From the NCBI GenBank assembly GCA_963710745.1, contig CAVQBP010000019.1, positions 1 to 64,000 of the forward strand: DNA of 64,000 nucleotides. Reading direction: 5' to 3'. The position numbers and the translations under genes are program-made. The notes under the pieces were generated by a model that saw nothing but the letters and a program-made list of their open reading frames with translations, was not told the DNA's origin and did not search any database. Every line of letters starts with the position of its first letter. Position 1 is the first letter of the stretch. This stretch comes from CAVQBP01 sp963710745 (GTDB lineage Bacteria; Bacteroidota; Ignavibacteria; Ignavibacteriales; Ignavibacteriaceae). Positions 1-8,131 of the stretch are shown one piece after another.

Positions 1-195
1 GATTATAAATAAATTTTATTTAATTAAAAATAGGAAACCGGAAGAACATTTTCAATTCAAATTATGTGATATTTTCCTCTTTAATTAATAAATAAATGAT
101 TGATTTTCACGGATGTATTCATTTAATTCTAGTATTCAATTGAAGGAATTTTTAATCTTCCTTTTATATAATAAATAAGTTTGAAGGGAGTCATA

Positions 196-1758
196 ATGGA
201 TATTGAAGAAAAAAAATAATTAAACTTGATTTTCTTGAAAAACTAGGAATTAAAGAGAAAAATTACGGAGGTTCAACCGGTCAAAAATGGATAGAATCTG
301 CTGATGGCGGTGAATTAAAAATATATTCGCCGGCAAACGGAGAATTGATCGCAGCTGTAAATCAGGTTTCTGAAAAAGATTATGAGAAGATAATCAGTAC
401 GGCAGAAAAGGCTTTTGAAGTTTGGAGAAAAGTTCCTGCTCCTAAAAGAGGAGAAATAGTAAGACAAATAGGATTAAAGCTACGCGAATATAAAGCTGAA
501 CTGGGAACTCTTGTTTCTTATGAGATGGGAAAATCTTTACAGGAAGGTTTGGGAGAAGTTCAGGAGATGATCGACATTTGCGATTTTGCAGTCGGGCAGT
601 CACGACAGCTTTACGGTTATACAATGGCCTCCGAAAGGCCTGATCACAGAATGTACGATCAATATCATCCGCTGGGAATTGTTGGAACCATCTCGGCTTT
701 TAATTTTCCTGTTGCTGTATTTTCATGGAATGCAATGATTGCCACAGTCTGCGGTGATGTAAATTTATGGAAACCTTCATCTAAAGTTCCTCTTTCAGCA
801 ATTGCAGTTCAAAAAATAATCGGAGCTGTATTAAAAGAAAATAATTTACCCGAAGGAATTTTTTCACTTGTAATCGGGAGAGGCTCTACAGTCGGCGAAA
901 GAATGCTGAACGATAAAAGAGTAAAATTAATCTCAGTTACAGGTTCAACAAAAGTAGGTAAACATGCCGGTGAAGTTATAGCAAAAAGGTTCGGTAAATC
1001 AATTTTAGAGCTTGGAGGTAACAACGGTATAATAATAACTCCAAATGCCATATCTGAAGATGGCAATTCCTGCAATTGTTTTTGGTGCTGTAGGAACCTG
1101 CGGTCAGCGCTGTACTTCAACAAGAAGATTAATCATTCATGAATCTGTTTATGAAAAAGTAAAGGAATCTTTAATAAAATGCTATAAATCATTGAGGATT
1201 GGTAATCCTTCAAATGAAAAGAATCATGTAGGACCTCTTATCGATAAAGATGCCGTTGAAATGTTTTCAAATGCTCTCGAAGAAATTAAGAAAGAGGGAG
1301 TTAAAATCATTTTCGGCGGAAAGGTATTAAGCGGCGAAGGATTTGAATCAGGCTGTTATGTTGAACCGGTACTGGCAGAAGTTGAAAACCATTATGGTAT
1401 TGTCCAGGAAGAAACATTTGCTCCGATTCTTTATTTAATTAAATATAAAGGTGATTTAGAGAACGCCATCAACATTCATAATAATGTTGTGCAGGGTTTA
1501 TCCTCTGCAATTTTTACTACTAATTTATTGGAAGCCGAAGAATTTTTGTCCGGCCGCGGCTCTGATTGCGGAATTGCAAATGTAAACATCGGTACGTCCG
1601 GTGCTGAGATTGGTGGTGCTTTCGGAGGTGAAAAAGAAACTGGCGGAGGTCGCGAATCAGGTTCGGATGCCTGGAAAGCCTATATGAGAAGACAAACCAA
1701 TACAATTAATTTTGGTACTACATTACCTCTGGCACAAGGGATTAAATTTGATATATGA
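196..1758 (+). pseudogene. ALDH7-type aldehyde dehydrogenase, broken by two frameshifts
   Basis: NAD-dependent aldehyde dehydrogenase of the antiquitin (ALDH7) type. This family oxidises semialdehydes such as alpha-aminoadipic semialdehyde in lysine and amine breakdown. Visible motifs are ELGGN, with the general-base Glu, and GQRCTSTRR, with the catalytic Cys. The ATG at 196 follows a good ribosome-binding site (GAAGGGAG, about 183-190) but stops after seven codons. Adding one A to the A8 run at 209-216 joins it to the open frame that continues through 345 to about 1049. Near 1046-1053 the frame shifts again, and the second part (conserved IPAIVFGAVGTCGQRC) runs to 1758. Repaired, the protein is about 520 residues, normal for the family. 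Two breaks could mean a true pseudogene, but sequencing error is equally possible. A strong terminator follows. Confidence 0.85.
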
Positions 1759-1766
1759 AATGTCGG

Positions 1767-1800
1767 CTCGTAGCACAAAATGATTTGTGCTACGAGTTTT
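1767..1800 (+). terminator. Rho-independent terminator after the aldehyde dehydrogenase
   Basis: A perfect 13-bp stem (1767-1779 pairing with 1784-1796, arm CTCGTAGCACAAA) encloses a 4-nt ATGA loop and is followed directly by TTTT. It sits 9 bases after the aldehyde dehydrogenase stop and just before the convergent Yip1-like gene. The T run is on the + side, so it mainly serves the + strand gene. Confidence 0.85.
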
Positions 1801-1804
1801 CAAT

Positions 1805-2397
1805 TTAAATACCCGAGCTCATCATAATACCGCCGAATGCAACTCCGGCGACAATGGCTCCGATAATGAAGTATAATACTATTGCTACTACGATGATTAC
1901 TACAAAATATCCTAACATCTTATCTTCAGGTACAGTCTTAACTCTTTTCAAGCCCATGTAAAGAAGCACAAGACTGTATATGCTTGTTAATGCTGCAAGA
2001 AAGGATAAGTATGGTAGAATATGAAAGATCCCCCCACCCAGGCAGCAGTATACGAGAAAACGGCTACCTTTAAAGAAGCATTTAAATCTTTTGTTGATCC
2101 GAAGGAAGGCGCCAGGACATCGATAATCCATCCCATTACATAAACACTTACAAGCGATAAAACGTATGTCAGAATTGCCCAAACTATTGTTGTCCCGAGA
2201 CCCAGAGTAATTCTGCCGAAACCAAAAGATATTCCAAATACACTATAACCAATCAGACCGGCTACAGCTGGAATTGCAGCTAGTATAACAGCATACTTTG
2301 TAAACAATTCATTATTAGTAACCGTTTCGGATTTGATGGTTTCCCATTCAGAGGCCGGGGAAAATAAAATGTTTTTTGCTCTGTCGACGAGATTCAT
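1805..2397 (-). CDS. Yip1-family membrane protein, one frameshift
   Basis: Small integral membrane protein resembling the Yip1/YIP domain family; its bacterial function is not established. The start at 2397 is preceded on the minus strand by a GAGGG ribosome-binding site. The N-terminus (MNLVDRAKNILFSPASEWE) is typical of bacterial Yip1 proteins, which begin with a short cytosolic segment before five or so membrane helices. The reading frame breaks at the C6 run at 2030-2035 (G6 on the coding strand). With one more G the protein reads AAWVGGIFHILPYLSFLAAL and continues through three more hydrophobic helices to the stop at 1805, about 197 residues in all. The frameshift lies in a homopolymer and is probably a sequence error. 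Confidence 0.8.
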
Positions 2398-2747
2398 AGT
2401 GTTCGCCCTCTTTTAATTATTTTAATGAATCACTATTGGTTAACTGAAGGATATTCAATCGACTAAAATTACATTAATAAAATTAAAATCCAAAAAGAAT
2501 TATGGATAATAATTACTTATAGATTCTGTAATGAATACTGATAAATGTAAAATAATAGACAGATTTCTATTCAATATTTTTCAGAAAAATACACGATAAA
2601 AATTTATAATCTTTTTAATCTTTTTTATCTTAAGTGATTACAGCTAATAATAATATAAAGTTTTTACTTTCCGAATTGGTTCTAATATTTAATTATTGTG
2701 TGGCATAATTGTTGATTTATTTTATATGAAATAATGAAGGTTCGGAA
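2398..2747. other. Intergenic stretch, no gene seen
   Basis: AT-rich 350-bp spacer between two divergently transcribed genes, so it should carry promoters for both. The only signals I can identify are the ribosome-binding sites at its two ends (GAGGG for the minus-strand Yip1-like gene, AAGG for the plus-strand gene at 2748). No RNA gene, repeat or convincing promoter was found. Confidence 0.5.
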
Positions 2748-3461
2748 ATGGAAAATTTAAAACTGGAAACTTTTTTATCTGCAGATAAAGACTGGGAAAT
2801 GAACCAATACAGGGTGCTGGGCGGCATAAAAGAATTTCACCTGGAATTGAATAAAAAAAAGGTATATCCTGCTCTCGCTGAACTAATTCATCTAGCCTCA
2901 ATATTGGAAAATATAGTTGATAACAAATCAAAATTGAAAGAAGCGTTTCCGAAACAGATTAAAGACTTCGACCTTAAAAATCAAAAAGTTGCATTCGAAA
3001 CTATCGGGAAATTCACTCCCGATGTAGAATTTTTATTTGATCTGATTGCATGGGCTTTCCCCTTAATAAAGAGAGAGATAGATGAAGCTATCATTCTTTA
3101 TGATTTTGTTGAAAAGAATATTGAGATCGATCATGTAGGTATTGTACCTATAAATAAAGATGAAGGATATTTTTTAATTGCAGATAATGAAATGGCAAGG
3201 ATTCAGGTACATAGATATGAGTCTTCAATATTTTCTTCGAATACTGAAAAATTCAGATCATTAAAAACCAAACTTGTTAAAGAAGTTGGGAAAGAATTAA
3301 TCGAAAGATCCCCGGAATCGATTAAACTTGATCTAATAAAACAATATACGGATTTACCTAATCCTGCAACATTTATCTGCGATACAGATCTTGATTTCCC
3401 TTTTAATGAAACTATTTTCCCAATTGCCAAAAGAAAACTGATGGGAATGGTGGCTTCATGA
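2748..3461 (+). CDS. Conserved-looking hypothetical protein, 237 residues
   Basis: I do not recognise this family. The protein is soluble-looking, acidic and largely alpha-helical in composition, with no signal peptide, membrane segment or clear catalytic motif. The middle (VGIVPINKDEGYFLIADN, around residue 130) looks like a beta-rich ligand or effector domain following a helical N-terminal half. It stands alone, with 350 bp upstream and 230 bp downstream. The ATG has an AAGG ribosome-binding site about 10 bases upstream. Frame integrity over 237 codons and ordinary codon use support a real gene. Confidence 0.75.
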   Translation: MENLKLETFLSADKDWEMNQYRVLGGIKEFHLELNKKKVYPALAELIHLASILENIVDNKSKLKEAFPKQIKDFDLKNQKVAFETIGKFTPDVEFLFDLIAWAFPLIKREIDEAIILYDFVEKNIEIDHVGIVPINKDEGYFLIADNEMARIQVHRYESSIFSSNTEKFRSLKTKLVKEVGKELIERSPESIKLDLIKQYTDLPNPATFICDTDLDFPFNETIFPIAKRKLMGMVAS

Positions 3462-3691
3462 GATCTTAATCTCCAGTTATTTAATCCTATTAAACTTATT
3501 TGCTTAAGTAAATTTCTTTTTTTATTATTTTTATCCTCAGTAAAATATCTAAATTTTATTTCCCATCTTGACTGGTTTAATTATATAGAGCTAAAATTTC
3601 AAGCGATATAATTAACAATTTGATTAATAATTATACTGAAAATAAATATGAGTTAACCCGTTTGCTTTGAAGACTTCATCCAAAATAATAT

Positions 3692-4057
3692 TTACAAATT
3701 ACTGCTGATACAGTCAGATAATTCGCTGTAATTAATGGGTTTCTTAAGGAAAGCCAGAGGTTCAAGATGGTATATCTCTATCACTCTTTTATAATCATCA
3801 TAAGCGGTTACAAAAATATAGGGAATAGAAGAGCTTTCCGATAACCGGGCAATTGCTTCGATACCATCCAGTTCACCTTTCAGGTTTATATCGCTTATTA
3901 TTAAGGCAGGTTTGTGCATTCTGGCTTTAGCAAGAAGTTCCTCACCTTTACAAACAACATCCGATACCTGATATCCCAGATTTTCCAAATATTTTCTTAT
4001 ATCGAGTGCAATAATGGAATCGTCTTCCGCAATTAAAATATCATTATTTCTTTTCAT
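3692..4057 (-). CDS. Stand-alone response-regulator receiver domain (CheY-like)
   Basis: A 121-residue protein made of a single receiver domain with no output domain. Visible family residues are the acidic pocket (E11, D12, D13), the phospho-acceptor D56 in ISDIN, the switch Thr in FVTAYDD and the conserved Lys in FLKKP. It should take a phosphoryl group from a histidine kinase and signal through protein contact rather than DNA binding. No kinase gene is adjacent, so its partner is unknown. The IA(E)DDSIIALDIRKYLE start resembles receivers paired with PAS/hybrid sensor kinases in Bacteroidota. Confidence 0.88.
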   Translation of the reverse strand: MKRNNDILIAEDDSIIALDIRKYLENLGYQVSDVVCKGEELLAKARMHKPALIISDINLKGELDGIEAIARLSESSSIPYIFVTAYDDYKRVIEIYHLEPLAFLKKPINYSELSDCISSNL

Positions 4058-4262
4058 CGTATCCTGTATTACCTGTATGAATAATATTTAGTAGCTGTAC
4101 TGATCATTACTAATTATATATTAATATTTCCATGTTTCGTATCACTAAGGACAGGGTAAAAATGGATGAATATATACCTTACTTTTTATTTGCATCATTA
4201 GGTTTATATTTCTAAATCATTAAATTAACAGGATTAAAAATACCGGATAACGAAATAACAAA

Positions 4263-4904
4263 ATGTGGGATAGCTTAATAAATAAAAATCCTTTGAAGAC
4301 AGCTATGGTGCTTAGTATCATAACAATAGTCTATAATATAGCAGAAGGGATAGTTTCTGTAATATTCGGCATGAATGATCAAACACTTGCTTTGCTGGGT
4401 TTTGGTATAGACAGCTTTGTAGAGGTTATTTCCGGCATAGGTATACTGCACCTGATATTAAGGATAAAAAATTCTTCTGCAGAAAACAGGGACAAATTTG
4501 AAAGCACTGCATTAAGAATAACCGGGTTCGGCTTTTATTTTTTAACAGCGGGCTTAGTTGCCGGATCAGTTATTAATTTAATTCAGGAGAATAATCCTTC
4601 TACAACATTGGCTGGTATTGTGGTTTCTGTTATTTCTATTATTACGATGTATCTTTTAATGAAAGCAAAATTCCAGGCTGGTAAAAAATTAAATTCAGAC
4701 GCGGTTATTGCTGATGCGCATTGTACAAAAACCTGTTTTAATTTATCTATTATACTTTTATTCTCCAGCTTGTTATATCAAATTTCATCAATCGGTTATT
4801 TTGATATTCTCGGCTCGCTGGGAATAGCCTATTATTCATTTAGGGAGGGAAAAGAATCTTTTGAAAAAGCTGAAAACAATAAATTAAGTTGTACTTGTTC
4901 TTAA
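4263..4904 (+). CDS. CDF-like transmembrane protein lacking the cytosolic domain
   Basis: Integral membrane protein of 213 residues with about five or six hydrophobic helices. It resembles the transmembrane half of cation diffusion facilitators: LLGFGIDSFVEVISG early and DAVIADAHCTKTC later match the positions of the CDF metal-site helices. The usual C-terminal cytosolic metal-sensing domain is absent. Instead the protein ends in a short Cys-containing tail (SCTCS), and a Cys pair lies at HCTKTC, so a thiophilic metal such as Cu, Zn or Hg is conceivable; this is inference. The stop lies 5 bases before the ATG of the PAP2 gene, so the two are probably co-transcribed. Confidence 0.65.
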   Translation: MWDSLINKNPLKTAMVLSIITIVYNIAEGIVSVIFGMNDQTLALLGFGIDSFVEVISGIGILHLILRIKNSSAENRDKFESTALRITGFGFYFLTAGLVAGSVINLIQENNPSTTLAGIVVSVISIITMYLLMKAKFQAGKKLNSDAVIADAHCTKTCFNLSIILLFSSLLYQISSIGYFDILGSLGIAYYSFREGKESFEKAENNKLSCTCS

Positions 4905-4909
4905 TTAAA

Positions 4910-5755
4910 ATGAAAAATATTTCTGCTGGTCAGATTATACTTAGCCTGATAATCTTCTTCTTAGTTCTTAACTTCAGAGTTTTTGGACAGGAAAATTGCT
5001 TATCTGATACAACACATACATCAATTCTCCAGGATATTAATCATGGCCTTAACGATGGAGTTGAATTAATAAAATCACCATTTCACTTTACTCCCGAAGA
5101 ATGGCTATACACAGGCGGGCTGGTTGGTCTAACTGCTGGTTCTTTTTTTATTGATGAATCCATCAGGAAAGTTGTTGCTAAAAATCATAATGGCACTATG
5201 GATAATATTACAGAAATAGGGCATAAATACGGAAATGCCGGATATATGGTAATATTATCCGGGGCTGCTTATTTAACAGGAAAAATTATAAAGAATAACG
5301 ATATATCTGAAACAAGCAGGATGATACTGGAAACTCTTGCCTATGCCGGAATTATTACTACTGTCATTAAAGCAGGATTAGGAAGAGCAAGACCATATAC
5401 AGGGAATGGAGCATTTGATTTTTTTAATTTTAAACTTAATAATGATTTCATTTCTTTCCCTTCGGGACATTCTACAACTGCGTTTGCTGTTTCATCTGTG
5501 CTGGCAGCAAAAATTAATAATATTTATGCCTCAATCGCATTATATGGTTTGGCAGGTCTAACGTTGTATCAGAGAATTTACAGCGATAATCATTGGTTTT
5601 CAGATACTTTTGCGGGCGCTGTTATTTCTACTGTTATTGGAAACGCAATTGTAAAGCTTAATGAATGTCCGGAAAAGAGAAGCAGAAACTCTTTAATAGT
5701 TTTGCCTGCAATACAGGCAAATTCAATGGGATTAAGTTTAATTTATTCCTTTTAG
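4910..5755 (+). CDS. PAP2-superfamily phosphatase, membrane or periplasmic
   Basis: Phosphatidic-acid-phosphatase type 2 protein, which hydrolyses lipid phosphates or pyrophosphates at the membrane surface. All three catalytic motifs are visible: KAGLGRARP (KxxxxxxRP), PSGHSTTAF (PSGH) and RIYSDNHWFSDTFAG (SRxxxxxHxxxD, with the first Ser replaced by Gln-Arg context). An N-terminal hydrophobic segment (residues 8-24) ends near FGQ and looks like a signal peptide. I prefer the ATG at 4910 to the upstream TTG at 4889, which lies inside the preceding gene. Substrate cannot be told from sequence; undecaprenyl pyrophosphate recycling or lipid A dephosphorylation are the usual options. Confidence 0.85.
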   Translation: MKNISAGQIILSLIIFFLVLNFRVFGQENCLSDTTHTSILQDINHGLNDGVELIKSPFHFTPEEWLYTGGLVGLTAGSFFIDESIRKVVAKNHNGTMDNITEIGHKYGNAGYMVILSGAAYLTGKIIKNNDISETSRMILETLAYAGIITTVIKAGLGRARPYTGNGAFDFFNFKLNNDFISFPSGHSTTAFAVSSVLAAKINNIYASIALYGLAGLTLYQRIYSDNHWFSDTFAGAVISTVIGNAIVKLNECPEKRSRNSLIVLPAIQANSMGLSLIYSF

Positions 5756-5896
5756 TATACAAAATGTTTGAATTTTATTTAAGAACATCCTGACTTAATA
5801 ATGCAGTTAATTCAAAATAAGAAGGATTTCTTTGCTTTTATTTAGACCTCTCTTTATATTTGATGATTAAATTTTTGAAAGATATCAAAACGATTA

Positions 5897-7192
5897 ATGC
5901 AGAGAATTTTAATAAGCAGTTTAGCTGAACATGTAGGTAAGGAAGTTACATTAAAGGGGTGGCTATTCAATAAAAGATCAAGCGGAAAGATAAAATTCTT
6001 AATTTTAAGAGATGGTACAGGCTATCTCCAATGTATTTATTTTAAAGGGAATGTTACCGATGAAATTTTTGAAACCGCTGACAGAATAGGACAGGAATCC
6101 TCAATTGAAGTTAGCGGAAAGGTGAAAGCCGAACCCAGAGCACCGGGTGGCTATGAACTTGATGCTACCGGATTGAAAATCATTTCCGAAGCTCATGATT
6201 ATCCTATTACTCCAAAGGATCACGGTATAGAATTTCTGATGGACCACAGGCATTTATGGCTGAGATCCAGCAAGCAGGTTGCTATCTTAAAAATTCGTCA
6301 CAGAATAGTAAAAGCTATAAGGGATTTTTTTGATGGGAAAGGCTTTACTTTAATGGATCCTCCAATCATCACACCTAATGCTGTCGAAGGAACTTCAACA
6401 CTTTTTGAAACCGATTATTTTGATTTAGGGAAAGCATATTTAACTCAGTCCGGGCAGCTTTATGCTGAAGCTGGTGCACTTGCATTTGGCGCAGTTTATA
6501 CTTTTGGCCCTACTTTCCGGGCTGAAAAATCTAAAACAAGAAGGCATTTAACCGAATTCTGGATGGTTGAACCGGAAGTTGCTTTTGCCGATTTAAATGA
6601 CGATATGGATCTGGCTGAAGAATTTTTGGAATATGTAGTTCAGACTGTTATCAAAGAAAAAGAAGAAGAGTTAAAAGTACTTGAAAGAGATACAACAAAA
6701 TTAAAGAATGTGAAAAGACCTCTTCCGAGAATTTCATATGATGAAGCTGTTGAAATTCTTAAAAATGCTGAAGTTAATTTCGAATATGGAAATGATTTCG
6801 GCGGAGCAGATGAAACAGTTATATCCGAGAAATTTGACAGGCCTGTAATGGTTCACCGTTATCCTGCTGCTGTTAAAGCTTTTTATATGAAACGTGATCC
6901 TGAGAATGAAAATCTTGCACTTGCTGTTGATGTTTTAGCACCGGAGGGTTATGGTGAGATAATTGGAGGAAGTCAGCGTGAAGATAATCTGGATGCGTTG
7001 CTGCAGAGAATTAAAGATCATAATCTTCCGCAGCAGGCATTTGAGTGGTACCTTGACCTGCGGAGATATGGTTCTGTTCCTCATTCCGGTTTTGGGCTGG
7101 GCCTGGAAAGAACAGTCGGATGGATATGCGGGCTGGATCATGTTAGGGAAACAATTCCGTTTCCAAGAATGATCTATAGAAATACGCCGTAG
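5897..7192 (+). CDS. asnS: Asparaginyl-tRNA synthetase
   Basis: Class II aminoacyl-tRNA synthetase that charges tRNA-Asn. Residues 1-100 form the OB-fold anticodon-binding domain (VTLKGWLFNKRSSGKIKF). The catalytic domain follows, with motif 2 in FRAEKSKTRRHLTEFWMVEP and motif 3 in GFGLGLERTVGWICGL. The MVEPEVAF signature after motif 2 favours AsnRS over the closely related AspRS. At 431 residues it has the usual length of compact bacterial AsnRS. It is monocistronic or the first gene before nuoJ, which starts 88 bases downstream. Confidence 0.95.
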   Translation: MQRILISSLAEHVGKEVTLKGWLFNKRSSGKIKFLILRDGTGYLQCIYFKGNVTDEIFETADRIGQESSIEVSGKVKAEPRAPGGYELDATGLKIISEAHDYPITPKDHGIEFLMDHRHLWLRSSKQVAILKIRHRIVKAIRDFFDGKGFTLMDPPIITPNAVEGTSTLFETDYFDLGKAYLTQSGQLYAEAGALAFGAVYTFGPTFRAEKSKTRRHLTEFWMVEPEVAFADLNDDMDLAEEFLEYVVQTVIKEKEEELKVLERDTTKLKNVKRPLPRISYDEAVEILKNAEVNFEYGNDFGGADETVISEKFDRPVMVHRYPAAVKAFYMKRDPENENLALAVDVLAPEGYGEIIGGSQREDNLDALLQRIKDHNLPQQAFEWYLDLRRYGSVPHSGFGLGLERTVGWICGLDHVRETIPFPRMIYRNTP

Positions 7193-7280
7193 GGTTTTTA
7201 GATTGTAAATATTAAATGGAATAATAAAAAATTCCCCATTAAAAAAAATAATTTCTACTTATTGCATTAATAATAAAGAA

Positions 7281-7796
7281 ATGTCTTTAGATTTAGTTCT
7301 CTTCATAATTTTTGGCTTAATTGCAGCAGTTTCTGCTGTTTTAATGATAACAAGAGTAAATCCTGTTATCAGTGCCCTGTTTTTAATTTTAAATTTTGCT
7401 TCTCTTGCCGGTTTATATTTGCTTCTTAATGCACAGTTTATCGCAGTTGCCCAGGTAATTGTTTATGCAGGTGCCATAATGGTTCTGTTCCTGTTTGTTA
7501 TAATGCTTCTTAAACCTGAGCATGAAAAAAAACTCCTTGCAGTTAACAAAAACATTAAGATCTTCGCATATATTGTTGCAGCTCTGGTATTTCTTCAATT
7601 GGCATATATGATCTTTCTTGGTAAACCTAATGCCGGTGTAAATGCTCAGGTAGCTGCAAGTATTAATGCCGGGACAATCGAATCTATCGGTTATAAATTA
7701 TATTCAAATTACATACTCCCGTTTGAAGCTGCAGGATATCTTTTGCTTGCTGCTACAATTGGTGCTTTAGTTTTAGCTAAAAAGAAGTTCGAGTAG
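7281..7796 (+). CDS. nuoJ: NADH-quinone oxidoreductase subunit J
   Basis: Membrane subunit of respiratory complex I, 171 residues with about five transmembrane helices. The segment VAQVIVYAGAIMVLFLFVIML (helix 3) is the hallmark of NuoJ/ND6, the helix that rearranges during turnover. It is the first gene of the nuoJ-K-L-M block. The peripheral-arm genes (nuoA-I) are not in the window, because asnS lies immediately upstream, so the complex I genes are split between loci or lie elsewhere. Confidence 0.95.
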   Translation: MSLDLVLFIIFGLIAAVSAVLMITRVNPVISALFLILNFASLAGLYLLLNAQFIAVAQVIVYAGAIMVLFLFVIMLLKPEHEKKLLAVNKNIKIFAYIVAALVFLQLAYMIFLGKPNAGVNAQVAASINAGTIESIGYKLYSNYILPFEAAGYLLLAATIGALVLAKKKFE

Positions 7797-7800
7797 CTCT

Positions 7801-8106
7801 ATGACAATTCCAATAGATTATTATTTAGTATTAAGCGCTTTTATGTTCGTTGTTGGTATTGCCGGTGTTTTAACCCGCAGGAATGCTATAATTGTATTTA
7901 TGTCGGTAGAACTTATGCTGAACTCTGCCAACTTAACTTTTATAACTTTTTCATCGTACCTTGGAGATTCGGTAGGGCAGCTGTTTGTGTTTTTTGTTAT
8001 GACTGTTGCAGCTGCCGAAGCTGCGGTAGGATTAGCAATTATTATTGCTTTGTTCAGGAATAAGCTGACTGTCAATATTGATGAAATAAATATTTTGAAA
8101 TGGTAA
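7801..8106 (+). CDS. nuoK: NADH-quinone oxidoreductase subunit K
   Basis: Complex I membrane subunit (ND4L homologue), 101 residues and three helices. The conserved glutamates needed for proton transfer are visible in MSVELMLNSANL and in AAAEAAVGLAIIIALFR. It begins 5 bases after the nuoJ stop, consistent with one transcript and translational coupling. Confidence 0.95.
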   Translation: MTIPIDYYLVLSAFMFVVGIAGVLTRRNAIIVFMSVELMLNSANLTFITFSSYLGDSVGQLFVFFVMTVAAAEAAVGLAIIIALFRNKLTVNIDEINILKW

Positions 8107-8131
8107 AAATTTAGAAGACTTGTAGAAAAAA

